Shown here piece by piece: positions 1 through 6,352 of a DNA stretch of 9,498 nucleotides (positions are counted from its first letter, which is position 1; the number at the start of each line of letters is the position of its first letter). Position numbers and translations under genes: made by a program. The stretch lies in the NCBI GenBank assembly GCA_017743605.1, contig JAGHYO010000075.1, positions 1 to 9,498 on the forward strand, in the 5' to 3' direction. The notes beneath the pieces were generated by a model. That model saw only the letters and a program-made list of their open reading frames with translations, was not told the DNA's origin and ran no database searches. This DNA comes from Thermoflexus sp. (GTDB lineage Bacteria > Chloroflexota > Anaerolineae > Thermoflexales > Thermoflexaceae).

Positions 1-693
1 CAGAAGATCTGGGCTCGCATCATCGAGGTGGACCCGGAGGCCAACCGGCTGATCCTCTCGGAGCGGGAAGCCCAGAAGGAGCTTCACAAACGACGGAAGG
101 AGGAGATCCTGGCGCGCCTGGAGCCCGGGATGCGGATGAAGGGCCGGGTGATCAGCTTGGCCGACTTCGGCGCTTTCGTGGACTTGGGCGGGGTGGATGG
201 CCTGATCCATATCAGCGAGCTCTCCTGGCGTCGAGTCCGCCACCCTCGGGACGTGCTCTCTGTGGGCCAGGAGATCGAAGTGGAAGTCATCGGGGTGGAT
301 CGGGAGCGCAAGCGGGTCGCCCTAAGCCGCAAACGGGCGGAGGCCGATCCCTGGCAGGAGGCGATCTCCCGACTGCGGGAGGGCCAGCTGGTGGAGGTGG
401 CGATCACGCGCCTGACGAACTTCGGGGCCTTCGCCGCCCTGAAGGAGTTCCCGGCGGTAGAGGGCCTGATCCATATCTCGGAGCTGGCGGAGCACCGGGT
501 GAACCATCCCAAGGAGGTGGTGCGGGAAGGGGAGGAGCTGGTGGTGCGGTTGATCCGGATCGACGCGGAGAACCGGCGGCTGGCTCTCAGCCTGCGCCGG
601 GTGGCTTCCCCCGAATATGCCATGCTGGACTGGGAGATGGCTCAGGCGCGCTTCCGGGCTGGTGAGCAAACCGGCTCGGAGGAGGCTTCCTGA
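1..693 (+). CDS. rpsA: 30S ribosomal protein S1-like protein, 3' part (start lies upstream of the window)
   Basis: The reading frame is open from base 1 and ends at TGA 691-693, so only the last 230 residues are present. Three S1 (OB-fold) RNA-binding modules are visible. The first is only a tail (RIIEVDPEANRLILSERE). The second, at about residues 43-105 of the visible part, reads GMRMKGRVISLADFGAFVDL, then GLIHISELSW. The third, about residues 125-200, reads GQLVEVAITRLTNFGAFAAL, then GLIHISELAEHRVNHP. The FGAF and GLIHISEL blocks are the standard RNA-binding face of S1 repeats. Known role of the family: S1 binds mRNA on the 30S subunit and helps translation initiation. The linker with a basic, helical KELHKRRKEEIL segment is typical of bacterial S1. 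A different multi-S1 protein cannot be fully excluded without the N-terminus. The C-terminal tail after the last domain is short and acidic. Confidence 0.85.
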   Translation, partial: QKIWARIIEVDPEANRLILSEREAQKELHKRRKEEILARLEPGMRMKGRVISLADFGAFVDLGGVDGLIHISELSWRRVRHPRDVLSVGQEIEVEVIGVDRERKRVALSRKRAEADPWQEAISRLREGQLVEVAITRLTNFGAFAALKEFPAVEGLIHISELAEHRVNHPKEVVREGEELVVRLIRIDAENRRLALSLRRVASPEYAMLDWEMAQARFRAGEQTGSEEAS

Positions 694-817
694 AATCCCC
701 CTCCGACCGGAGGAAGGGCCTGACCCGAGCTGCCTGCACCACAGGAACTCCGCTCCGCCGCTTGCAGCGCGGTTTGGCATCGCCCTTCCGTGCCTACCGC
801 ATTGCTTAAAGCGTTAT

Positions 818-858
818 GTATAGATCAAAGAAAGCAATTTCCTGTTATTGCGCTATAC
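818..858. repeat. Nested inverted repeat in the AT-rich leader region upstream of clpC
   Basis: GTATAG at 818-823 pairs perfectly with CTATAC at 853-858. Inside it GCAAT at 834-838 pairs with ATTGC at 847-851 around an 8-base loop. The internal loop is lopsided (10 bases against 1), so this is a weak structure by itself. It sits in the only AT-rich stretch of the first 3.5 kb, about 80 bp before the predicted clpC -10. It could be an operator or simply chance. It is not a CIRCE element (TTAGCACTC-N9-GAGTGCTAA) and I see no CtsR-like tandem heptads. The remainder of 694-910 shows only a short CCTCC/GGAGG hairpin near 699-713 without a T-run, and nothing else I can name. Confidence 0.25.
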
Positions 859-910
859 GGCAAGGCAGGGATTGAAATTGATCCGAGCAGCAGAAATCTG
901 TTTTCTGGGA

Positions 911-940
911 TTAACTGGTGAAGGGGCGGCGTGTTATACT
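911..940 (+). promoter_or_regulatory. Predicted sigma-A-type promoter of clpC
   Basis: TTAACT at 911-916 (4 of 6 matches to TTGACA) and TATACT at 935-940 (5 of 6 matches to TATAAT) are separated by 18 bp. Transcription would start near 947, leaving a leader of about 58 bases before the clpC start codon. It is the best vegetative-type promoter in the gap between the S1 gene and clpC. No heat-shock sigma consensus was recognised nearby. Confidence 0.55.
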
Positions 941-992
941 TAGGGAGTGAAACCGGTTGCAGGTTCGCCGGGCACATTCAGCGGTCAGCGGG

Positions 993-1000
993 AAGGAGGA
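993..1000 (+). promoter_or_regulatory. Shine-Dalgarno site fixing the clpC start at GTG 1005
   Basis: AAGGAGGA ends four bases before GTG 1005, an almost ideal anti-16S match. An in-frame TTG at 957 would add 16 residues, but it lies only about ten bases after the predicted transcription start, has no such site, and encodes sequence unlike ClpC N-termini. GTG 1005 gives MASKLDRFTQRARRVL, which matches the family start. Confidence 0.8.
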
Positions 1001-1004
1001 CGCG

Positions 1005-3473
1005 GTGGCAAGCAAGTTGGATCGGTTCACCCAGCGGGCCAGGCGGGTGCTGGCGCTGGCCCAGGAAGAGGCTGAACGCCTGAATCACACTTACATCGGC
1101 ACCGAGCATCTGCTCCTGGGCCTGGTGAAGGAAGAGAACGGCATCGCCGGCCAGGTGCTCCGACGCCTGGGGGTGACCCCTCAGAAAGTGGAGGAGATGA
1201 TCCTCCGCATGTCGGGGCCTGGCCGTCGCACCCCTCACAGCAAGCCGGACCTCACCCCCCGGATCCGTCGGGTGATCGAGCTGGCCGTCGATGAGGCCCG
1301 GCGGATGGGACACCACTACATTGGCACCGAACACCTCCTCATCGGGCTGGTCCGCCTGGGGGATGGGATGGCGGTGGACATCCTGAAGAGCCTCGGGCTG
1401 TCTCTGGAGCAGATCCGTCGGGAGACCAATCGGATGATCCAAGAGACGACCGCGGCCGCCCGGCCCCGGCGGGAGCGCCCGAAGACCCCGCTGCTGGACC
1501 AGTTGGCCATTGATCTAACGGCTTTGGCGGAGGAGGGGAAGCTGGATCCAGTGGTCGGGCGGGAGCAGGAGATCGAGCGGGTCATCCAAATCCTCTCCCG
1601 CCGGACCAAGAACAACCCCGCCCTGATTGGGGAGCCTGGGGTGGGCAAGACCGCTATCGTCGAGGGCCTGACCCAGCGCATCGCGGCCGGCGAGGTTCCC
1701 GAACCCCTCCTCAGCAAACGGGTCCTCCAGCTGGATGTCGCCTCGCTGGTGGCGGGGACGATGTATCGGGGCCAGTTCGAGGAACGGTTGAAACGGGTGC
1801 TGGAGGAGCTCAAGAGCGCTGACTGCATCCTGTTCATCGACGAGATGCATATGCTGGTGGGCGCGGGGGCGGCTGGCAGCGCCGTGGACGCCGCCAACAT
1901 CCTCAAGCCGGCCCTGGCCCGGGGCGAGATCCAGTGCATCGGGGCTACCACGTTCGATGAGTATCGCAAATACATCGAGAGCGACGCCGCCCTGGAGCGC
2001 CGCTTCCAGCCGGTGGTGGTGGAGGAGCCTACCATCGAGGAGACCATCGAGATCCTGCGGGGCATCCGCCACCGCTACGAGGAGCATCACAAGCTGACCA
2101 TCACCGACGAGGCCCTCGAGGCCGCCGCCCGCCTTTCTGCACGCTACATCCCCGAGCGCTATCTCCCAGACAAGGCCATCGACTTGATCGATGAGGCCGC
2201 CGCCCGGGTGCGGATGTACAAAGCCACCCGCTGGCCCAGCCTCCAGAAGGTCTACACCGAGCTGCGGACGGTGCAGCGGGAGCGAGAGGAGGCCCTGGCC
2301 GAGCGCCGCTACGAGGACATCGCCGACCTCAAGGCCCGGGAAGAGGAGCTCCAGGCCCAGCTGCAACAGCTGCGCATGCGGAGCGAGATCGATGAAGGGC
2401 CGAAGGTAACCCCCGAGGACATCGCCGAAGTGGTCTCGATGTGGACCGGCATCCCGGTCAGCCGCATCGCCGGGGACGAATCCCAGCGCCTGCTCCAGAT
2501 GGAGGAGGAGCTGAAGAAGCGCATCGTGGGGCAGGACGAGGCCATCAGCGCGATCTCTCGGGCGGTGCGACGGGCCCGCGCCGGCCTTAAGGATCCCCGC
2601 CGGCCCATCGGCTCCTTCATCTTCCTCGGGCCCACCGGGGTGGGCAAGACGGAGCTCACCAAGGCGCTGGCGGAGTTCCTCTTCGGCTCCGAGGACGCCT
2701 TGCTCCAGCTGGACATGTCCGAGTTCATGGAGCGCCACAACGTCTCCCGCCTGGTGGGCGCGCCCCCTGGCTACGTCGGCTATGAGGACGCTGGCCAGCT
2801 CACGGAATACATCCGTCGCCGGCCTTATTGCATCGTGGTCTTCGACGAAGTCGAGAAGGCTCATCCGGATGTGTTCAACATGCTCCTCCAGATCATGGAG
2901 GAGGGCCGGCTGACAGACGCCCGAGGCCGCAAGGTCGATTTCCGCAACACCATTGTCATCATGACCTCCAACATCGGCGCCGAGACCATCCGCAGGGCCC
3001 ACTTGGGCTTCCCTACCCAGAAGCAGGAGGATGCCGACCTGGAGCGGCACTATCGCGAGATGCGGGAGAAGCTCCTCAACGAGCTGCGTAAGGTCTTCCG
3101 GCCGGAGTTCCTCAACCGGGTGGACCAAGTGGTGGTCTTCCGGCCGCTGAGCCGGGAGGACATCCTCAAGATCGTGGACCTGGAGCTGGGAAAGGTGGCT
3201 GCCCGCCTGAAGGAGCACCGCCTGAGCATTGAGGCCACGCCGGTGGCCAAGGCCTTCCTGGCCGACAAGGGCTATGACCCCAAATACGGGGCGCGGCCGT
3301 TGCGCCGGGTGATCCAGAACCTGGTGGAGGACGCCCTCTCAGAAGGGATGCTGGCCGGCCGCTTCAGCGCCGGCGACATCGTGGTGATCGATGTAGAGGG
3401 GGACCAGCTGACCTTCCGGGCGAAGGGGATCGAGGAGCTGACTCCGTCGCCGGCTATAGTGGTGGAAGGATAA
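1005..3473 (+). CDS. clpC: ATP-dependent Clp protease ATP-binding subunit ClpC (Hsp100/AAA+ unfoldase)
   Basis: The product is 822 residues, the usual ClpC length (about 810-850). The N-terminal double Clp_N domain (about 5-140) carries the two copies HTYIGTEHLLLGL and HHYIGTEHLLIGL. AAA+ domain D1 has Walker A GEPGVGKT at 209-216, a pore-loop Tyr in GTMYRGQFEERL, and Walker B with Asp279-Glu280. A ClpC-type middle domain with a UVR-like motif (about 425-460, EREEALAERRYEDIADLK) is short, unlike the long ClpB coiled coil. D2 has Walker A GPTGVGKT at 542-549, pore segment GYVGY, and Walker B Asp614-Glu615. An LGF tripeptide at 667-669 sits where ClpC proteins carry the loop that docks on ClpP. 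In the family, ClpC hexamers unfold adaptor-delivered or damaged proteins and feed them to ClpP in the cytoplasm. The gene is monocistronic by layout: own promoter, strong terminator 11 bases after the stop. No CtsR, McsA or McsB gene lies beside it, unlike in Bacillus. Confidence 0.96.
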   Translation: MASKLDRFTQRARRVLALAQEEAERLNHTYIGTEHLLLGLVKEENGIAGQVLRRLGVTPQKVEEMILRMSGPGRRTPHSKPDLTPRIRRVIELAVDEARRMGHHYIGTEHLLIGLVRLGDGMAVDILKSLGLSLEQIRRETNRMIQETTAAARPRRERPKTPLLDQLAIDLTALAEEGKLDPVVGREQEIERVIQILSRRTKNNPALIGEPGVGKTAIVEGLTQRIAAGEVPEPLLSKRVLQLDVASLVAGTMYRGQFEERLKRVLEELKSADCILFIDEMHMLVGAGAAGSAVDAANILKPALARGEIQCIGATTFDEYRKYIESDAALERRFQPVVVEEPTIEETIEILRGIRHRYEEHHKLTITDEALEAAARLSARYIPERYLPDKAIDLIDEAAARVRMYKATRWPSLQKVYTELRTVQREREEALAERRYEDIADLKAREEELQAQLQQLRMRSEIDEGPKVTPEDIAEVVSMWTGIPVSRIAGDESQRLLQMEEELKKRIVGQDEAISAISRAVRRARAGLKDPRRPIGSFIFLGPTGVGKTELTKALAEFLFGSEDALLQLDMSEFMERHNVSRLVGAPPGYVGYEDAGQLTEYIRRRPYCIVVFDEVEKAHPDVFNMLLQIMEEGRLTDARGRKVDFRNTIVIMTSNIGAETIRRAHLGFPTQKQEDADLERHYREMREKLLNELRKVFRPEFLNRVDQVVVFRPLSREDILKIVDLELGKVAARLKEHRLSIEATPVAKAFLADKGYDPKYGARPLRRVIQNLVEDALSEGMLAGRFSAGDIVVIDVEGDQLTFRAKGIEELTPSPAIVVEG

Positions 3474-3483
3474 GCGATGGCAC

Positions 3484-3512
3484 CCGGGGGCGCAGGACGC
3501 GCCCCCGGTTTT
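3484..3512 (+). terminator. Rho-independent terminator of clpC
   Basis: A perfect 10-bp stem, CCGGGGGCGC at 3484-3493 with GCGCCCCCGG at 3499-3508, has loop AGGAC and is followed directly by TTTT at 3509-3512. It lies 11 bases after the clpC TAA. The T-run is short, but the stem is very stable. Confidence 0.85.
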
Positions 3513-3548
3513 CCATACGGCCTCGCCCGACCTCGAAGGGGGCCGACT

Positions 3549-3576
3549 ACGAATCTCAGCACGAATACACGAATCT
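3549..3576. repeat. Three short direct repeats of ACGAAT(CT)
   Basis: ACGAATCT occurs at 3549-3556 and 3569-3576, with ACGAAT at 3561-3566 between them. The repeat starts are 12 and 8 bases apart. They lie in the 129-bp gap between the clpC terminator and the end of the minus-strand DUF2283 gene, which otherwise holds only a small CCCC-ATTC-GGGG hairpin at 3608-3619. On the minus strand they read as repeated ATTCGT. This could be a fragment of a dispersed intergenic repeat or a chance cluster. Confidence 0.35.
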
Positions 3577-3641
3577 AGCCCCAGAGTCCTCGCGCGCCCA
3601 TCTGTGCCCCCATTCGGGGACGGCCCTCCACTCGTTGCCTC

Positions 3642-3848
3642 CTACATCAATACTTCCTCCCCTCGCAGCGCCGCCTGGAAAACCTGGGCCAGGAAGCGAC
3701 GGGCATCGAGGATCTCCAAGAGCACCAGCCCCCCATCCGCAGTGAAATGGGCGATCAGAGAGCCCGCATGCTCCGCATGATCGATCACGCCCTGGGGGAG
3801 CCACTCAATCACCAGGATATCTGCATCCCGATCATATCGCACCTTCAT
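3642..3848 (-). CDS. DUF2283 domain-containing small protein
   Basis: The product is 68 residues, beginning MKVRYDRDADILVIEWLPQG. This is the hallmark start of DUF2283: a beta-hairpin with the pattern YDxxADxLxI, then GxxxxLEILDAR. The family has no established biochemical function. The start ATG at 3848-3846 is preceded by an AAGGAA-type ribosome site. It lies inside the last 17 bases of the upstream DUF4258 gene, so the two are probably translationally coupled. In-frame sequence further upstream is only the out-of-frame shadow of DUF4258. Genes of these two families are often found side by side in Chloroflexota and Cyanobacteria (from general knowledge), and have been suspected to form toxin-antitoxin-like pairs. 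No catalytic residues or DNA-binding domain can be named here. Confidence 0.85.
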   Translation of the reverse strand: MKVRYDRDADILVIEWLPQGVIDHAEHAGSLIAHFTADGGLVLLEILDARRFLAQVFQAALRGEEVLM

Positions 3849-4089
3849 ACCGTTCCTTCCTTCCCGGATAAAAGGTGATGACGATGAGGCCCTCCCCCTC
3901 TTCTCCGTAGATGATACGCGACACTTGTCGTTCGCCGATGCGCTTTTTGGCAATCAATCGATCCTCCCGGGGGATAGCGACATCTAGACCCAGCAAGGCA
4001 TCAACAACCTGCTCTTCATGAATCGGAAACCCATGCCGAGCCAAGAGGTCGAATTTATAGCGGGCATGAACAGTATAGCGAATCGCCAT
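3832..4089 (-). CDS. DUF4258 domain-containing small protein, partner of DUF2283
   Basis: The product is 85 residues. It begins MAIRYTVHARYKFDLLARHGF and ends with VSRIIYGEEGEGLIVITFYPGRKERYEG. The YTxHAxxKxxxRxI-like opening and the closing beta strands with VITFYPGR and a Tyr match DUF4258, a small alpha/beta family with a suspected RelE/BrnT-like fold. The ATG at 4089-4087 follows a purine-rich AGGGGAGGG site at good spacing. A longer start at 4149 has no site and encodes sequence outside the domain. Its own TATAAT promoter lies upstream, and DUF2283 overlaps its stop by 17 bp. If the pair is a toxin-antitoxin module, this protein is the more likely effector by fold and gene order. That is inference only. 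Confidence 0.85.
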   Translation of the reverse strand: MAIRYTVHARYKFDLLARHGFPIHEEQVVDALLGLDVAIPREDRLIAKKRIGERQVSRIIYGEEGEGLIVITFYPGRKERYEGAI

Positions 4090-4123
4090 CGCCCTCCCCT
4101 TGGGATTAAGCCTCCCCTCGAGG

Positions 4124-4152
4124 ATTATATGCCCATGGCGAGCCCCCATCGA
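4124..4152 (-). promoter_or_regulatory. Predicted promoter of the DUF4258-DUF2283 operon
   Basis: On the minus strand a perfect TATAAT (plus-strand ATTATA, 4124-4129) lies 17 bp downstream of TCGATG (4147-4152, 3 of 6 matches to TTGACA). Transcription would start near 4117, giving a leader of about 28 bases before ATG 4089. The -10 is convincing and the -35 is weak. Confidence 0.55.
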
Positions 4153-4202
4153 CCCCCTGATTGTAGGCCGGATGAGATCTCTCCGAGAGAGGAAGAGAAG
4201 GC

Positions 4203-4231
4203 AAAGGGCACGGAGAACGCTCGTGCCCCTT
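4203..4231 (-). terminator. Hairpin terminator abutting the stop of the ubiD remnant
   Basis: Read on the minus strand, AAGGGGCACG (4231-4222) pairs with CGTGCCCTTT (4212-4203) through ten base pairs including one G-T wobble. The loop is nine bases. The following sequence is pyrimidine-rich (GCCTTCTCTTCC) rather than a clean T-run. It begins on the last bases of the former gene, as expected for the terminator of the old ubiD-type gene. It may still insulate the downstream DUF4258 promoter. Confidence 0.5.
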
Positions 4232-4748
4232 CATGTGAGCCCGTATTCCTCCCATCGCCGGTCCACCAGGGCCCGGATCTCCGGGCTCATCTCGATGCGC
4301 TCTGGCCAGCCCATGGAATGTCCTTCCTCCGGACCCTTGGCCGCGGCGTCAAGGCCGATCTTGCGCCCATATGCCTGCGGCGGTGCCGCTTGATCCAGAT
4401 GATCCACCGGCACCTCCAGAGTCACCACATCCCGCCTCCAGTCCACGTTCCTCAGGGCCTGCCAGGCCACCTCGGAGAGGTTATCGACATCCACCCACTC
4501 ATCCACCACCGCGAGGCCCTTGGACAGGCCGAGCAGCCCCGGGCCCCACAGGCTGAAGATCACCTTGCGGGCGCGACCGGGGAACCGCTTGCGAACGCTC
4601 ACGATCACCAGCTCAACGGGCTGGCCCCAGATCCGGCCAGCAGGTATTCGTCAATGTCTGGAGGCAAGGGCGCGCTGGCCGCCCAGATACAGGCCGGATC
4701 CCCGCCCAGGGCCACGGCGATGGGGATGCGCTCCGCCTCCTGGAGCAT
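4231..4748 (-). pseudogene. Remnant of a UbiD-family decarboxylase (N-terminus and centre deleted, frameshifted)
   Basis: Two pieces of UbiD-type sequence survive. The upstream piece (4748 to about 4632) reads EAERIPIAVALGGDPACIWAASAPLPPDIDEYLLAG, the prenyl-FMN decarboxylase core around the GGDPA motif. The downstream piece, in another frame, reads WGQPVELV, then IVSVRKRFPGRARKVIFSLWGPGLLGLSKGLAVVDEWVDV, and ends SPEIRALVDRRWEEYGLT before TGA 4233-4231. The latter is the natural UbiD C-terminus. The frame changes at about 4630-4631. At PVELV-IVSV the sequence jumps from mid-protein to near the C-terminal region, so well over 100 codons are missing. The N-terminal part, roughly 180 residues in a family of about 450-490, is also gone: upstream of 4748 is unrelated AT-richer sequence holding a plus-strand promoter. 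UbiD enzymes decarboxylate aromatic or unsaturated acids, including steps of quinone synthesis. This copy cannot make one. Lengths of the losses are estimated from memory of the family. Confidence 0.88.
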
Positions 4749-4826
4749 TGTTCCCCCATTGTGTATCGAAAATTCCCTCACCTTAGCCCTATCTGCTTTA
4801 GAGAAAGCCAATAGTGAGGCTGTGGC

Positions 4827-4832
4827 TATAAT
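4827..4832 (+). promoter_or_regulatory. Perfect TATAAT -10 element for the VOC gene
   Basis: TATAAT at 4827-4832 is followed by GGGAGG (4851-4856) and the ATG at 4862, so the transcript leader would be only about 22 bases. No good -35 lies 16-18 bp upstream (the region reads GAGAAAGCC). Expression may be low, or an activator may be needed. The surrounding 4750-4850 is markedly more AT-rich than the flanks and contains no other feature I can name. Confidence 0.5.
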
Positions 4833-4861
4833 GGAGGCAAACCCTAAGCTGGGAGGTTGCA

Positions 4862-5278
4862 ATGCCGATCGTGCGCAAAGTGCAGGGGGTGCTGTGTCCG
4901 GTGCAGGATCTCGCACGGGCCAAGGCCTTCTATGGGGACACCCTGGGGCTGCCCCTCCGAAGGGAAGATCCGGAAGGGCGATGGGCGGAGTTCGGCCCTC
5001 CCCGAGGCCTAGGGATTCTGCTCCATCAGGGAGCAGCGGGCTCCGGGGGCGGGGCGATGTTCCCGGTGCGGAACGCCCAGCGCGCCCTCCGGCGCCTGAA
5101 GCGCTTGGGGGTTCAGGTCGGGGACCTGGTGGAGGTTCCCGGGGTGATGGTTATCGGAACGTTCTATGATCCCGACGGGAATCCTCATCATCTGGTGCAA
5201 CCGCTGCTCCCGAAGGCCCCGCGACGCCGTCGGGCTCCTGAGGGCGGGGAGGTTGCTCCCCCTGAAGCCCAGCCGTAA
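4862..5278 (+). CDS. VOC superfamily (glyoxalase/bleomycin-resistance fold) protein
   Basis: The product is 138 residues, one VOC module plus a tail. The first beta-alpha-beta-beta-beta half (about 6-55) reads VQGVLCPVQDLARAKAFYGDTLGLPLR, the standard DLxxAxxFYxxxLGL signature. The second half (about 66-118) contains NAQRALRRLKRLGVQV and ends FYDPDGNPHHLVQP, the DPDGN signature. The family covers metal-dependent glyoxalases, dioxygenases, epimerases and antibiotic-binding proteins. The usual His/Glu metal ligands are not clearly complete here, so neither a substrate nor even metal dependence can be assigned. The C-terminal 20 residues (APRRRRAPEGGEVAPPEAQP) are basic, then Pro-rich, and outside the fold. 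The ATG has a good GGGAGG site five bases upstream. The gene seems to be a single transcription unit between its TATAAT and the hairpins after the stop. Confidence 0.85.
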   Translation: MPIVRKVQGVLCPVQDLARAKAFYGDTLGLPLRREDPEGRWAEFGPPRGLGILLHQGAAGSGGGAMFPVRNAQRALRRLKRLGVQVGDLVEVPGVMVIGTFYDPDGNPHHLVQPLLPKAPRRRRAPEGGEVAPPEAQP

Positions 5279-5300
5279 CGACCGCCCGGAAGCCTGAAAA

Positions 5301-5351
5301 CCCCATCCCGGTGGGGCGCATGGGGCCGGGGCTCCTCCGGTCCCCGGCCCC
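5301..5351 (+). terminator. Two tandem GC hairpins after the VOC gene, without a T-run
   Basis: The first hairpin is CCCCA (5301-5305) with TGGGG (5312-5316) around TCCCGG. The second is GGGGCCGGGG (5322-5331) with CCCCGGCCCC (5342-5351), a perfect 10-bp stem around a 10-base loop. They lie 22 and 43 bases after the VOC stop and about 50-100 bases before the HAD gene. No T-tract follows, so classical intrinsic termination is doubtful. Pausing, mRNA 3'-end protection or non-canonical termination are alternatives. Confidence 0.5.
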
Positions 5352-5398
5352 TGTGGATCGGGCGGAGTAGAATTATCCTCAGCGGAGGGAGATCCAGA

Positions 5399-6007
5399 AT
5401 GCGACGGGCTGTGATCGTGGACTTCGGCGGCGTGCTGGTGCGGACGGAGGACCTCTCCCATCGGGAGCGGCTGGCCCGGGAACTGGGGATGAGCCGGGAA
5501 GAGCTGGAGGCGCTGATCTTCGCCAGCGATCTCTCCCTACGCGCCCAGCGGGGGGAGATCCTGGAGCCAGCCTTCTGGCGGGCCCTCGGGGAGCGCCTGG
5601 GGATCACCGACCCGGAGGCCCTCCGCCAGCTGCGCGGGCGTTTCTTCGCCGGGGAGCGCCTGAACGAGCCCCTGGTGGAGGCCTTGCGACGGTGGAAAGA
5701 CCGCATCCCTCTCGGCCTGATCAGCAACGCCTGGTCTGGATTGCGAGAGCTGCTGCGCCAGCTGGGTCTGCTGGAGCTCTTCGACGTGGTCGTAATCTCC
5801 GCTGAGGTCGGGCTGTTGAAGCCAGATCCCCGGATCTACTGGCGCGCCCTGGAGGGCTTGGGCCTTCCCCCGGAGGCGACGGCTTTCCTGGATGATCTCC
5901 CCGAAAACGTGCGGGCCGCCCGGGCCCTGGGCATGCACGGGATCCTGTTCCGCGATCCGGAGGATGCCCTCGCGCGGCTGCAGGAATGGCTCGACGGGGC
6001 GCGGTGA
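5399..6007 (+). CDS. HAD superfamily (subfamily IA) hydrolase, probable phosphatase
   Basis: The product is 202 residues, a normal length. Motif I is VIVDFGGVLV, with nucleophile Asp8; the usual second Asp (DxD) is Gly10, a known variant in the YihX-like DxGG/DxGN group. Motif II is LISNA with Ser109. Motif III is Lys141 in GLLKPDPRIY. Motif IV is FLDDLPENVRAA with Asp165-Asp166. Residues about 15-85 form the helical C1 cap that controls substrate access. The family removes phosphate from sugar phosphates or nucleotides through a phospho-aspartate; the substrate here is unknown. The ATG follows a GGAGG site ten bases upstream. TAGAAT at 5368-5373 could be a -10, with no recognisable -35. DUF951 follows after 44 bases in the same direction and is probably co-transcribed. 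Confidence 0.92.
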   Translation: MRRAVIVDFGGVLVRTEDLSHRERLARELGMSREELEALIFASDLSLRAQRGEILEPAFWRALGERLGITDPEALRQLRGRFFAGERLNEPLVEALRRWKDRIPLGLISNAWSGLRELLRQLGLLELFDVVVISAEVGLLKPDPRIYWRALEGLGLPPEATAFLDDLPENVRAARALGMHGILFRDPEDALARLQEWLDGAR

Positions 6008-6051
6008 GCCGTCCGGAAGGCCCCATCGGTTCCTGAGAACGGAGAGCGGTT

Positions 6052-6255
6052 ATGCCTCTGGAGATCCATCTGGATGATGTGGTGCAGCTGCGAAAGCCGC
6101 ATCCGTGCGGCGGCACTGAATGGCAGGTAGTCCGCGTAGGGGCGGACATCGGGATCCGTTGCCTCACCTGCGGGCGCCGGGTCTTGATGCCCCGTCGGGA
6201 GTTCGAGCGACGGGTCCGGCAGATCGTCCGCCGCTCCCGGCCAAAGCCGCTCTGA
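6052..6255 (+). CDS. DUF951 domain-containing protein
   Basis: The product is 67 residues, the full length of this small family. It carries the diagnostic pattern MRKPHPCGGxxWxVxRxGADIxIRCxxCGRxVxMPRxxFERxV, seen here as LRKPHPCGGTEWQVVRVGADIGIRCLTCGRRVLMPRREFERRV. His17, Cys19, Cys37 and Cys40 could bind zinc, and the tail is strongly basic (VRRSRPKPL). That fits a nucleic-acid-binding or ribosome-associated protein, but the function is not established. The ATG is preceded by GGAGAG. Downstream, 6256-6352 holds only a small hairpin (TCCCGC 6271-6276 with GCGGGA 6288-6293, no T-run). Confidence 0.93.
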   Translation: MPLEIHLDDVVQLRKPHPCGGTEWQVVRVGADIGIRCLTCGRRVLMPRREFERRVRQIVRRSRPKPL

Positions 6256-6352
6256 AGATCCAGCTCATCCTCCCGCCCTCTATCATAGCGGGATCCGAGG
6301 GCCAGACATAGGCCGATCGCCTTTCGTTGCGCATCTCATCTCTAAAGGGGCC

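Noticed and set aside
699..713. CCTCC/GGAGG hairpin after the S1 gene as a terminator
   Set aside because: The stem is only about five base pairs with a 4-base loop and no T-run, too weak to call.
1515..3218. 567-codon open frame antisense to clpC
   Set aside because: It is a shadow of the GC-rich clpC codons. The protein has low-complexity His/Leu/Asp composition and no recognisable domain, while clpC on the other strand is unmistakable.
4018..5169. 383-codon plus-strand open frame across the DUF4258/ubiD region
   Set aside because: It lies antisense to DUF4258 and the ubiD remnant and overlaps the VOC gene in another frame. Composition is Pro/Gly/Arg-rich with no domain.
5368..5373. TAGAAT as a promoter -10 for the HAD gene
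   Set aside because: No acceptable -35 lies at 16-18 bp, since that interval falls in the GC hairpin. Noted in the HAD entry but not called separately.
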